From positions 24,878,175-24,942,174 of the forward strand of contig CM029121.1 in NCBI GenBank assembly GCA_016859345.1: a stretch of 64,000 nt of DNA, given 5' to 3'. The translations under genes were made by a program, and so were the position numbers. The stretch comes from Istiophorus platypterus (lineage: Eukaryota > Chordata > Actinopteri > Istiophoriformes > Istiophoridae). Positions 10,771 to 23,000 of this stretch are shown here, piece by piece. How positions within the stretch are numbered: position 1 is the first letter of the stretch; each line of letters starts with the position of its first letter. The notes beneath the pieces were generated by a model that worked only from the letters and a program-made list of their open reading frames with translations, did not search any database and was not told the origin of the DNA.

Positions 10771-13399
10771 TTTAATGGAGTAACACTGGACTGTGCGTTG
10801 GAAAAAAAAAGTATAGAGACGCCCGCACACACACACACAAGCACACACATCGCTGTGCATCGCTTCCTGCGTGGTCAGAACGGCAAAACCACTGAAAAAG
10901 TTAAACAAAATATGGCACAGAAATAACAAAAGACTCGTGTGATGCTTTTGTGCACAAACCATGTTGGATTTTTTTTTTATATACGGATTATGAATTTGGG
11001 CGTCAGATTTCCTGCCCCACGGAGCAGATGGCACCATAATGTTCTGTTATTTCTATTGCTCAAAGAGCCATGTACTCGTTTTTTTTTTTTGTTTGTTTGT
11101 TTTCCCTTTGTGTCTCTCTGCACGCTGCTAAATAATAAAGCAGAGATTCCATAAAATGTGATCGTACAAAGGATGCGAGTGCCGTATAATGTAAAAAAGT
11201 AAAAAAAACAAAAAAACAAAGGGGCTCTGAGGAGTCCTTCAACCGTGAGCTCCAGATGGCTCAGTGTGAGAGTCACCCCCCCAGTATCTGAGAGTGCTTC
11301 CGCTAGCGTCTGGCTGCTGCTGTTGTCATGTGAAAAACTTCATAAACCCAAACCCCCTTTTATAAAAAAAAGAAAAACCTTTTTAACAGACTGAAAAATC
11401 GAAGGGAGCCTACGCTACATAAAGACCTGTTTTTATTAGGTCCTCAAACGTCATGACTCTGCAGAGGCAAAGTTCTCACCAACTGTCAACCGAACACTTA
11501 AAACCAAAGCGCATTTGTTTCCCCCTCGAGTTGCTGCTCTCTCCCTGGCAGCCAGAAGTAATTAAATCGTGCTTTACCCATCAGAGTCGTCCTGTGTGTT
11601 CAGATCAGCCTAAATGCACTGGGCAGGGAAATGCACCACTGGGTTTTATACTAAAGGCTTAGATGAAAGGAAACACCAAGGTTCCAGTTTAGGATCCTTC
11701 GAAGGTCACATTCCGTGAAAGGTGAATTCTTCAGAGGACCTAAAAGCCATATTCCAATTATTGCGGAGCTTTTACACAAGCCTCTTGGATTTGTTATGTA
11801 TTTGGTTTGATATAAAAGCCATACACTAATGTCTCTGGGGCACAAAGCGGAGCAGGAAGGTGTCCAAAGTTCAATTGTGTTGACCCGGACCCAACCGTAG
11901 ACCGACGGGAGCGCGATGGGCCCAGATGCGTCCGCCTATGCTGCGATTCAAGACAAATTAATAAGCAGTGCTCCTTGATGAAAACTGGGAAATAACGAAC
12001 AGCCACCAGGCTGAGACCAAACCAAACAGAAAGTTGTTAAAAACAGTGGTAAACTGGCGTAAATAGAGAAAAAGCTGTCACACACTGAGGTTTCCGAGGT
12101 CCAAAATTTGTATTAGTGGCCTCGTATTCTGCCTGCAATGTATTCGTCAGGCTCACAAGACATCACGACAGGTTTTCCTGACAAAGATGTTGCAGGTTTG
12201 AAACCCGGGTGCTCGGAGAGTGGAAAGCGTGCAGACCCCTCTCCTTTTCCTACTTGTTGCCTTTTTTTTTTTGTTTGTTTTTTGTCCTGCACCCTGCATG
12301 CACATCCTTCGCCTCTATTTGCTTTAACTTGAGGTAAATGCCCTGATGCCTGTGTTTTTCGGTCAGCTAAGATCCCTTAACCTGCACTCATGGACAACCG
12401 GGTGAGCAATTTGCCACGTTGGCGGTGATAACGAACGGGGGAGTTTGCGGTTTCCCCTGTTATGTTTATCCCACCGGGTCTTTTTCCATCGGTCCAGATC
12501 ATTGGACTTGTATGAGTGACTGATGGCCGCCTGGTCACGTGACACATCTTGAGTATACAAGTTTACTAAGGCCACCTGAATGCACCCATTAAGGTTAATG
12601 GCGCTATTCTTTATCTTTTTATGATTAACATAACACATACACTGTAGTTTGCATTGACTCATCCCCAATATCATGGCCCTGCTGCCACAAATACTCTCAA
12701 GAGGAACCCGGTGTTTGTTAATCTGCCGCTGAAAATAGTCCCCGATAAACGATTTTCTCCTGCTTGAATAACGTTTCCTAAATAAAACTAGAGCCGCGTC
12801 AGGATATTAATGTTTTAAAAGATTTTTTTCTGTCTCCAGCTGGAAAAAATGGGCAAGGGGGGCGGGTAGGGAAAAGTACTGAGGGACAGGATGACACATC
12901 CTCGGCTTTTCTTGTTTTTACGGTGTTTGCAGCAAGACGCAAAATAGCGATGCAGAGCGATGGCGGCCTTCTTTCCTAAATGGCCTCGACGGGACCATCG
13001 TCGAGACTCGGGGAAAAGGTGGGCGGCGCTTCTCAGCCACACCCGGAGCTCCCATCTTCTGGAACGGGGACAGCCTGCCACCTCCCACTGCAACAACTTT
13101 GATCTCCAGATGGCCACTTTAAAGGTGTGATGTGTGAGGCGCATCTGTTCCTGTGCGGTGGCTATTTTAAAGGTATATGTAACTGGCATCAAGGAGACCA
13201 TCTCCAACAAGGGAAAAAAATGTTTTCCTATAGCTCACCAGACAGTTGGACATATCTGTGATGCATTAATTAACGCTATGGATATTATGTAAAGTTTTGA
13301 ATACTTGTTAATGAATGGTTCTCGTCAACTGCCCACGGAACTTGGAGGGGACCCAAGTGAGTTTCAATCCAGTTTCTCTTCTTTCTTTTGTTTTTGAGC
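10771..13399. other. Intergenic, non-coding
   Basis: No supportable gene. A short (AC)n run is at 10826-10850, and poly(T)/(A) runs occur at about 10969, 11079 and 11199-11218. Confidence 0.5.
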
Positions 13400-13411
13400 A
13401 TTGAATAAAGC

Positions 13412-13445
13412 ACAAGGACAGTTTTGTTATGAATATTTATTTAAA
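13412..13445 (-). terminator. Candidate polyadenylation signals of a minus-strand transcript
   Basis: The plus-strand ATTTATTT at about 13436-13443 reads AAATAAAT on the minus strand and contains the canonical AATAAA. The next upstream gene on this strand is the copine gene, whose stop is at 19842. If this is its 3' end, the 3' UTR would be about 6.4 kb, or a separate terminal exon is used. Other AATAAA hexamers lie between here and 19.8 kb, so the choice is tentative. Confidence 0.3.
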
Positions 13446-14224
13446 GACTTCAATTCTTACAGAAATAGTCATTTCAAATCAATCTTTTTGTGGCTTCTAT
13501 TATTTCCGATTGGAACAGTAAAACCTGTGCTGTCTTGTAATATCAATAACCTCCAAGAACTGATTTTGAGTAAACACCATGAATCAATGGACAAAATTCT
13601 AAATTTTCGATCGGTTCCTTTAGTGTAATCACAAGCATCATGCAAAAGCCAGGAGTCCGAATCAAAATCAGGATGGATGAAGCAAAACTGACAGAAAAAT
13701 ACAGATTAAAAGAAGAAAGATCTGTGGTTACTTTTGAAACGTGGCTGGACGACATTATTCCCAGCTGAACGATTCTGTCTCTTCGCTGAGAGCGAGAGAC
13801 AGCCCAGTTTTTTGTTTTGTTTTGTTTTTTCCCCCCTTCTCTGTTCGGCTCATCCTCCCTCTTATTCACATCACTTCGACCAGCGTGTCTGAGAGAAAGC
13901 GACGCTGAGATGAGTCTGACAGAGGAGTTGCTGTGCATGAGAGTACCAAGAAAAAAAAAGAAAGGAAACAAACAAATCGGAGAAGAAGTCTTAAAAAAAA
14001 AAACAAAACACACACATCCAAAGGCATTGCACAATTCCAAGATTGATCAGTGAGTTTCCTTTTTTTTTAAGGCAAAAACGTTCTCTAAAATCCTCTGAAA
14101 TAAAACGCGAAGATGTCATATTACAATTTGTTTTGTTTGTTTTTTAGTTTGTTTTTTCTAAAACCCACTTGTGCATCTCTTTTAGAAAAAGACCTAAACA
14201 TGCTTAAGTCGATGCATGCTGTAA

Positions 14225-14268
14225 AAAAAAAAGAAAAAGAAAAGAAAAAAGAAAAAGAAAAGAAAATA
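14225..14268. repeat. A/G-rich simple repeat
   Basis: AAAAAGAAAAAGAAAAGAAA-type purine run. A separate G-run (GGGGGGGCAGGGGGGGGGGTG) follows at about 14376-14396. Confidence 0.8.
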
Positions 14269-14399
14269 CACATTGGGATAAAACTGGAGATTCATCACAA
14301 GCATTCAATGAAATCACTTTGTTATATCGTAAGGTATAGTAAACAACTTCCATGTTATATGTGTGGGGATTACACGGGGGGGCAGGGGGGGGGGTGTCC

Positions 14400-14830
14400 A
14401 TGCGGCCCGGCATGCTGACATGCTGCCGCCTTGGCAGAGCGACGCGGGTGCGGCGGTGGGCGGCGGGAGGCAGCGAGGTGTGAGCCTACTTCATTAAGGC
14501 TTGTTTGTCCTCCGGGTAGCGCAGGGTTTGTTTTGAGTTGTTGTTATTTTTTCGTTTACGGTCTCCTACGCCACAAACGCTTACGATTCTTACTCCTACT
14601 ATGACACAGCCTCGGAGGAGCGGCGGTTTCACACATTGCAGCCGCACGTGTCAAAGCCAGCGGTGTACGCCGGGACCGCCGACTCCACCGGGTTCTCTGT
14701 ACAGACAGCCTTCGGTTTCCCCCTCGTCCCGGGGGGAAATCCACGCTGCCGGAGGCGCGAGCCACATGCTTTCATGGCTATACCGCGCATCCTATGGCAT
14801 TCGCGTCGCATAGGAAGGAGTTTCTCGAAG
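14400..14830. other. CpG-rich block with long open frames on both strands
   Basis: Unlike the AT-rich DNA on either side, this block is rich in GC and CpG. A plus-strand frame stays open from about 14530 to 14938 and a minus-strand frame ends at a TGA at 14629-14631. The minus strand has a usable acceptor (CTCCGGCAG, exon from 14745 downward), so a 38-codon terminal exon RGFPPGTRGKPKAV...CGCNV is possible. I recognise no family in any frame. It could be an alternative copine last exon, an island inside a 3' UTR, or a separate small gene. Confidence 0.3.
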
Positions 14831-16239
14831 CCTCTTAGTGTTTGGAGTGCACACTGGCCTACTCATAACTGTTCCAAGCATTTTTTTTGTGCAATAATAG
14901 TAGAGCAACTTGTTGAAACGGTGTTCGTGTCGCTATAGTAACAGCAATACTTGCCATTCAAAAATTTTGGAGGATTTTTTTTTTTTAGCCTTTCCAAAAC
15001 AGATAACCACAACTAAGTGTTAGAAACCCTGGATCGTTAGCGAGTCCAGCCAACTACCTTGCATCGTTCTGTATCAAGTGCTGCTTCCATGACGATGGAT
15101 GGATGGAGTAAACTATTGGCAAACTATTGCCATTCAAAGTTTAGAGTAGTGTTGGCAGCTCGGTTCGACAGTATGAAATTCGGGGACGTTCACGCTGCTC
15201 TGCGCTGTCGTTATGTGAGAAAGCGAGACATCTGCGGAGCACATCAATTAGCCTTTATGATGAGGACCCAATTTTAACAACATTTTAAAAGTTATGAAAA
15301 TAGATACAAACTTGTATGTGAGCTAAGCAGCCAAACTTGGTTATTTAAGAAAAGAAAAAACAGGTTAATCTCACATTTTTTTATATCTACTGTATCAGGA
15401 TTAACTAGCTCAAACAATGTAATTTGTTTATTTTTCCTTGTCAGTGATGTGGATCATTGTCTTTGGCCTCATTCATTCGACTGGTGGAAGCCAGTTCCCG
15501 GGAGGGGGCCAAAATGTAATTGATGGATCCTCATCCAGCAGACTATGAATCGTTTGTGTGTTTTTTTTTTAATTTATCTCTTAACATTGTGAGATGGGCA
15601 TTTTTCACTCAATTTCCACTGTACTCTGTGCAAAAATAATCTGGTTCATCTGTATTATGATTGTCTAGCACTGTGTGTATTTTGATGAATATCTAGATCC
15701 AGATCCAGATCCAGATGCAGATTTAAATTTTAGACACAATTCTCTATGATTAAACTTAAACATTTCGAGGCTGTGGCAGGGATTTTTTCCACATGTTTAT
15801 ACATGTATATAATCTGTTTGGAGATGGGACTTAAAATGTGACCAGAGGACAGAAAAGGCTGAGAGACCCTGACTTTAACGGTGCCGATCCTGATTTAAAT
15901 ATCAAGTGACTATGTCTCTGAAACCACTGTTTCTCCAAGGAAACAAGCAAGAATATCCTTAATCCCCCCCCCCACCATTCACCTCGTTATGTAAGTGCCA
16001 TGCATGTTTCATATACGATTACATGTAATGGATGTACAGTATGTACGAGAGTGTGGGTGTGAGATGAAGCTGACATCTTGTCGTGATAAATAAATGAAAG
16101 GCCCTGCCTTGTGTTTCAGGGAGGAGAGTCAGAGAGCCCCGGCAGTTTGCTGCGAGTCAACTCTCCGGAAGAAAAACATAGTATATACACAATACATATT
16201 TACATAGACATATATATCTAAAAAAAAGAAAAGAAGACT
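14831..16239. other. Non-coding, possibly copine 3' UTR
   Basis: No recognisable gene. A short hexanucleotide run of ATCCAG units is at about 15696-15720, and a C-run at 15965-15973. Confidence 0.4.
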
Positions 16240-19200
16240 GTTTCTGCCTGATCTGGTCCGGTCTGGTCTGGTTCAGTCCGGTGTCGCCCCCCGGCACGGC
16301 GCCAGACTCGAGACCAGTGCTACATTGTGCAATTTTGACGTCCCCGTGTCTGCCGTACGGGTTCGCTGCAGCGAAAAAAAACCCAACAACAACCACAAAA
16401 AAAGAAAACTCGCAACAACAGAGGAGTACAAAATCAATCGGACCACCCCGCCCCCCACCCCCCCACGCTGAGGGACCCTATTCAGTCAAAAACTGAAGGA
16501 CCGGCTCCTCTAGGGCGAGCCCCGGTCGACGAAAGAGATGCTACGCTTGACGGTAATGTTGAATTTGGCAGAGGAAACGTCGCTACGGAGTGTTCTTGAT
16601 CACCAGGTCTACTTTTAAACATCTTGCACACGTTAAAATGTACATTGTTATCTAACTATTATAGCTTATAAAAAATACAGGCCTGTCGTTCATGATTTAA
16701 ATATGAATAACTTACGTATAAACATGAATAAGGCCTGTTAGTCATGATTTAAATATGATTACAGGCCTCGGTATAAAATGTAACACGCATATCAGCAGTA
16801 AAGAAGCAGCATTACAAGTACAGTATATTGAACGATACACAAAAAAAAGGCAAAAATTTTTACAGTGTATAAATGTCTAAGAAAAATGCTCCACAAGCAG
16901 TTTATAAGTAGACGTTTTGATGAAGCGAGGATACAATGATTCTTGAGGCGTAAGATTAGAAAAACGTTGTAAACCTTCCTTTTTTTTTCTTTTCTTTTTT
17001 TTGTTTAAACATGGATTCCTTGACTGAATAGGGCCCTAAACAGACACAGTAAAATGTATAAACACTGTTCTTCACACATTTACATGAGCTGAAAGGGGCC
17101 TCTGGATACAGTGGCTGTAGCCTGATAGGAAATGATTTTGTGCTTTGCTCAAGTCACATTGTAAAAGTTTCCATGTACACATTTGCCAGGCAAAAAAAAC
17201 AACCCCCCCCCCAAAAAAAAACAAAACAAAAAGAAAAACAAAACAAAAACAGTAGGGCTGCATTCGAGCTTCGCCATGGAACGTGGCCAAAAGTGACAGT
17301 GCAGTTACCTGTTTTGGATTTGAGTGCCCCCCCCCCCGTTTCTAAAAGGAAAACTCCACTGAAAAACTAAGGCTTTAAATATCATATACTCTGAGATTAA
17401 AAAAGAAAAAAACTCTGGTCTGGCTGCCATGTGTGTAACTTTTTGGATCCTTTGCAGAGGATAACATCTGGATTTGGAACAGTTACAAAAATTTGAGTTT
17501 TTGGAAGTTGAACATTCTTGAGCATATTAACAGAAAAGAAGTGGATTTTGCTGCAGAATAGATTTGGAAAAAGGTTTTATTAATATTTCGATACCTTTTT
17601 TAACTTTGAAATTGCGCCACTATCAACTTGATAACCAGCCCGCATTGCCATCTTTTTTTAAATTAGATGCTGAACTCGCTATTTTTCCTTCTAGACTGGT
17701 TAATTAAGAAGTTGTCAAGCCAATGCTGGCTATGTAGCAACAGCAAAAACTCAGACATAACACCCACCAACGATGCATGTCCTTAACTTTGGGGCCATTT
17801 TTCTGTTGACATTGTTTTGGGGACTCTGCCGCAGGAAGGGGACGTCCCCAGTTTTTTTTTTAATCCCAACAGGAGTCGAAGTTTCTAAACTGTCTTTTGC
17901 CGCTTCAGTGATCTCGCTGTAATCTTCACACTTCAATTCCTGTACGCCACCACCATCCCCGCCGCTCAGCAGAAACGGCTAAGACGCAGTCCTTCGCGCG
18001 GCCCCTTTCAATAAACCTCATACTTTGATGAACGAGCGAACCCCCCCGACCCCCGTTTGTCCAACTCAATATTGCACGATGCATAACCGCTTCATCAACC
18101 GCCTACAGATCTCTGACAGGCTCTGGTTGTTTTGGGGTTTTTTTTTGTTTCAGTGATGCCACTGGGGTCATCTGCAAACGTTGCGTTTCTAAGCGACGAA
18201 AACAGCTGCTGTCATCCTCAAAGTGCTGAACTACAAAGTTTTTCAGTGCCACCTCCCACACCCTCAGGTGGCTTTTTGTCTGATACTGACAACACAGGTT
18301 TTCCAGTGGAGTTTTCCTTTAAAGAGATAATTAGCTACATGCTAGTAAACCTTAGGGGTTTCCGATCATTACCGGCATCAACTTTTAGTTACAATGCCCT
18401 TTGACAAAATGGAAACAAAAAACTATGCTCACAGTCATTAATTCAATCTGTATTGGTAGCTGTTAAAAAAAAAAAAAAAAAAATCTCTGTATTTCGGTTT
18501 GTCGGTTTATGCTGATTTCTGTGCACGAATCCACAGGGTTGTTGCTACCACAGAGGGGGCGAATCACCTGATCTGACAGCAACCAAAGTGCTATAATCCT
18601 CAGCCTACAGTTTGGCGAATACTTAACGAGAAACGTAAAAAAACTGTGAACTCTACTGACTTGTCAAAAAATAAAAAAACAAAAAAACACCAACACTTTG
18701 TTATCTAATCCACTCTTTTTTTTTTTTTTTTGGCTATACTAAACAATGTGAGAGGTAGAGAGACGTAAAAACCAAACAAAAAGAATGCTCCTGAAGTACA
18801 ATGTTGAAAATATGAAAATAAAAGAGACTAACACGTTCACACACAGTCAGGTTCGGTGGTGAGATGTGTGTTTTTGACTTCTGGGCTTGGAGATCCACAT
18901 TGTTCCAGAACCCACAGAGGACATGGTACCTGTTGATAATGTTGTCTGACAAAAAGAAAAAAAGAGTAAGGCTGGTTCAAGTCCCTGCTGCATTTTGATT
19001 TTCAACCGGACTCCCAGGGAGCAAAGTTTCCATTTGAGTCAAGGCAGGTGGACGGAGCAGAAGGTAGGAGGGTGGGAAGCTTTCAGGCGGGTGATGGGTT
19101 TGTTCTTGACGGAACATGGCAGTGATGGTGGTGGTGGTGGTTGGGGTTTGTGTGGGAGGGACAAAGCCCTGAGTGCAGGACAACAGTGCATGCTTCTCTT

Positions 19201-19841
19201 AAACTAGCACATGCTCCATTTAAAAAAACAAAAAAACACACTCTGTAATGAAGAACATGGCGCCAGGGCCTAATGTACAAAGTCACAACCTCCAGTTTCT
19301 GCAGCCGAAAAATAGGAAATCTGAAAGGTTTTCACATTAATCGGTATAAATTTCCTCCTGAAAAAAGTTTCTCCACCCCGATCCTCAATTCTTGTAAACA
19401 TTTATGTATCAGAGAAAGACAGGATTTTTTGTGAGAGAAAGAGGAAGTGGAGATAGAAATAGCAAAGAGACGAGCAGTGTTAAAAAAAGAAAAGAAAAGA
19501 AAAGAAAAAAAGGCCCTCTACCGTTTGGACCCTTTCAGTCTGACAAGCTGTGACGGCTCAGTTTCTGTCCGGTTCACTCTCTCTGGTGCAGATAGACACC
19601 CCTCCCCTCCCTGGCCCAACAGAACCCTTCGGAACCATCGTCCAGTAAGGAAGCGCCCCCATCGGGGTTATCCACGTCAACGCTCAGGGCCCAACGTTCC
19701 CGAAAGTGCGATATGGGAGAGCGGGCGAGGTTCGCCGTGTGCTCAAATGCTTCCAGTGAAGAACAGGAAGAAGAAGAAGAAGAAGCAGAGAAGAAGAGGG
19801 CAGAGGCCGGCGGAGTCGGCGTCGAAGCCAGGCCTCGGCCT
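16240..19841. other. Non-coding, probably copine 3' UTR or flank
   Basis: Lies directly downstream (minus strand) of the copine stop codon. It contains a CpG-rich patch (16240-16560), a short direct repeat (16681-16760), poly(A)/(T) runs (16981-17002, 18466-18483, 18716-18732) and several AATAAA hexamers on the minus strand. No protein family is recognisable. Confidence 0.45.
16681..16760. repeat. Short direct repeat, two copies 51 bp apart
   Basis: Copy 1 from 16682 (GCCTGTCGTTCATGATTTAA...) and copy 2 from 16733 (GCCTGTTAGTCATGATTTAA...) are nearly identical over about 26 bp including ATGATTTAAATATGA. A third GGCCT follows at about 16764. Confidence 0.8.
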
Positions 19842-20054
19842 TTAGATTCGGCTTACCCGTCTGGCCAGAAGGGGGTGGATGGCTGGGGGTGGGCAGGGGG
19901 TGTAAGGGGGGGGCAGGGGCCCGGGTTTGATGCCCCTGGTCCTCATGTAGGACAGGAACTGGTCGGGGATTTCTGCGAGAACTTCCTTGGCCAGACGAGC
20001 CATGCTGAGGATGTGGTTCCCTCTCCGGTCGATGTAGTCTCTGAAAGGGACGAA
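19842..20054 (-). CDS. cpne8: Copine last visible coding exon (FVPFRDYIDRRGNHIL..., stop)
   Basis: 213 nt including TAA at 19842-19844. FVPFRDYIDRRGNHILSMAR, LAKEVLAEIPDQFLSYMRTR, GIKPGPLPPPYTPCPPPAIH, PLLARRVSRI. The YIDR...LSMARLAK form separates the CPNE5/8/9 group from CPNE4/6/7. The acceptor follows an unusually long pyrimidine tract. Near the end the sequence CGG|GTAAGC (donor GT at 19856) could splice the last four codons away to a further exon, so the tail after ...LLARR is less certain. Confidence 0.9.
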   Translation of the reverse strand, partial: FVPFRDYIDRRGNHILSMARLAKEVLAEIPDQFLSYMRTRGIKPGPLPPPYTPCPPPAIHPLLARRVSRI

Positions 20055-23000
20055 CTGAGGAGGGGGGAGGAATCAGAAGAGGAGGGGAAACAAGAGAAGG
20101 AGAGGGAAAAAGGAGAGGAAAGGAAACAAAATGGGGAGGAAGCAAGTAGAGGAAATGAAACAAGAAGACAGAAATGAAACATGGAGACGAGAGGAAACAA
20201 GGAGAGAAGAAGGGCAAACAAGGAGAGGAAAAGAGAAGAGGACATTGTTATATAAGATATCAGGTAAGAGAAGGTGAAAGAAGAACAGAATGAAAAGGAC
20301 ACAGAAAACAAGGAGGATGTAATTTAGTGAAGTGATGCAGCGGGAAGGAGACAGCGAAATGGCAGACGGAGAACAGGAGCACAGCGGAGGGGTCAAGCAC
20401 TGTGACCTTTCCCCATTAATCATAAATCCCACATCTCTGTGGCGACAATCTGCCGAGCCGAAGAGCCTCAGCCTCACGGCCGGCCGGCGTCCCTGGGAAC
20501 GGCCCTCACCTGAACGATGTCCCTCTCGGCATAACGCCCCTGGGATGAGATCCTCTCCTCGTCTCCGTCCAGCTCGATCATTTCTGGGGAGGGGAAGCAC
20601 ATCAATCAGTCAGTCACGCCCCGGCAGGGGCCTCCAAACTGCCATGTTGGGGCTACGAAAAACGGCTGAGCGTGAAACACAGATTTATCTATTTATTTTT
20701 TAATCTGCCAGAGGATGTGTGTAAGCAGAGGCCAGCAATTGTGCGCCATGGGGACGTCATGCAACTGTGGTAATTACTGAATCCTGTCGACTTTTGCAGG
20801 CGGATTTCTAATCATGAGCGGGCTTGCGTTTACAGAATGGGGAAGATTTCTTTTTAATGTCTTTGCAACAGCACAGGAGAGTGGTGAGGAATGTACATAT
20901 GTATCTATGTATTAAAAAAACAAACAAACAAACAAACAAAAACAACAGCAAAAACAAAGCAGCACCTCTATTCTGACAGATGATAATTTTCCCATCCACT
21001 TAACCTCTGATTCAGGGGGGAGGAGGCGAAGGAAAATAAAGGGGAGGGCAAACGGAGGAGAGAAGACAAGAAGATCTGCACAAGGAAGGGCTGAACCGCG
21101 TGGGAGGCAAGATAGGGAGTAGGATGAAGGCGAAGGATTACTGCATGCAAATAAACTCAAACACCTACACACACATCTGCACACACGTGCTCTTCACCCG
21201 GCTTACCATCAAATTCCGCTGGTCCAACCCCGACAATTATAATTGACATGGGCAAAGATGCGGCCTGTGAAAAAGGGGTGGAGAAAGAAAGAGCAAGCAC
21301 ATCAAACACGACGAAGAAGCAACATTCGCCCTTATTTCAACACTCGCTATCTTAAACCCCACAGGCTGCCGGCAAAATACCCCACGTAAATGACTAACTG
21401 TGAGCCAACAATCCATAGAAAAGGAAGCTCAATAAAAGAAATATAAAAATTCAATGCCATTGTTCCGGCAGACGAGTTTGCCCGGTTCCATCTGCCCTGG
21501 TTCTGCAGCCACGGTTTTCCATAAAACCCCTCGTCGACCTCTGCTCCTTTTCTGAGTTTTGCTAATTTCATGCATCTACAACTTTGTCTAAATCTCCCAG
21601 AGCCCAACAGCTTAAAAATGAGACCCATTTACATCCCACCCCTGCCCCTCAGCTGCCTCCCCGCATCGCAATATTGTTTATTAAATCTCGGCCGAGTGGG
21701 ACGACGCACAACTACAGTTTCGGGTGATGAATGATGAATAAGGTTTTTTTTTTTTCTTCAGCATTTCATAACTTCCTGTGGTTATTAGATGGGTGCCCCA
21801 AACTGCCTGAGATTTAAGGGGTGTGGGTGCTCCGCAGGCTGGTAAATAATTACTCTCGGATCTTACCTAACAATAAATAACATTGCATCACATGGGAATC
21901 GGGGGGGGACTATTATAGAGCTGCGGACAGAGAAACTGAGGCAACCGAGGCTCCGAATGTACAAGCTCAGCCCAGAATGGTTGCACACACGAACTCTGAT
22001 TGCTCTAATTACAAAGGAGAGCTATTAGAGCTTAACGTAGCAGGATTGGGGGGGTGGGGGGGTGACCTGGCCAACCCCCCCCCTTCCTTCCCTCACTCTG
22101 CTCATTAGTGAGGATGCGATAAAGAGAGAGAGAGAGAAGGAGGGAGGCACTAAAGGAGAGAGACAGCAGATGGACTGCTTTTCATATTCCCCCTTTCATA
22201 GTGTTGATGCTGCACCTCCGGGGTTCCTCACACGTTTTACATTAAATTAACTGAAAGAATACAACACGTGGACCGCTGCAGCCTCCTGTTATACTGTAAA
22301 TCCCACAGGGAAAAAACCCACTGTTGGGATTTTTTTCGAAAGGCCTTTGCCAGCATAAAGTCTCCTTTCTTAAATGGGAAGCTCAAACGCTACAATGCAC
22401 ATAGATGAGGGCTTAAACGTGATGTGGTGCCGTACGTTGACTATGGACTCCTTGGTCTGTGCCATGTCCGTGATCACGCCGTCGGAAATGATGAGCAGGA
22501 TGAAGTACTGCGAGCCGTCCGTCACTGCCGACGCGTACCTGCCGTGGAGAAAGTCGGGAAGTCAGAGGACAAATGAGGAAAAAAACTAAAAAAAAGGGAG
22601 ACACAAGGAGGTGGAGACCCAGCACTTCTCCATTTAATTCTTATATTTTATCAGTGATAAAAGCAGTGATAATTGACCCTTTTTTACGCCTCTTTTCTGC
22701 TGGAATCTATCATCGTTTATTTAAGGGTGGGGGGACTCCACCAACCACTTCGCCTCTCAGGGGGAGTTCAACCCGGCCTGTGAGATCTGTTGCACTATGT
22801 CTTCTGTGTCTCTGGGAGAGTTTTCGCTCCAGTTGCGGGACGCTAAAGACCACAAACTCTATGGAAGCACCACAATAGTAGTCGAATGTGTCTCCGTCTC
22901 AAAACCCCATTCATCACCTCAGCAATTACCTTATTACATAATATATCATACGAGGCTATTACTCCCCCCAGAGATCAATAACATTGTAATCTCATTTACT

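Noticed and set aside
12190..12215. B-box-like GGTTTGAAACCCGG
   Set aside because: No tRNA fold or A-box around it.
13543..14040. Minus-strand open frame of 165 codons
   Set aside because: The sequence is made of poly-F and poly-K runs from homopolymers. Composition is not protein-like.
14487..14545. Minus-strand peptide TLRYPEDKQALMK followed by a stop, looking like a protein C-terminus
   Set aside because: Upstream in frame it runs into a repetitive KRKNNNNS stretch and no conserved segment. Treated as chance.
19684..20217. Minus-strand open frame of 177 codons over the copine last exon
   Set aside because: It overlaps the real exon in another frame and owes its length to the long C/T tract (S, P, L, F-rich).
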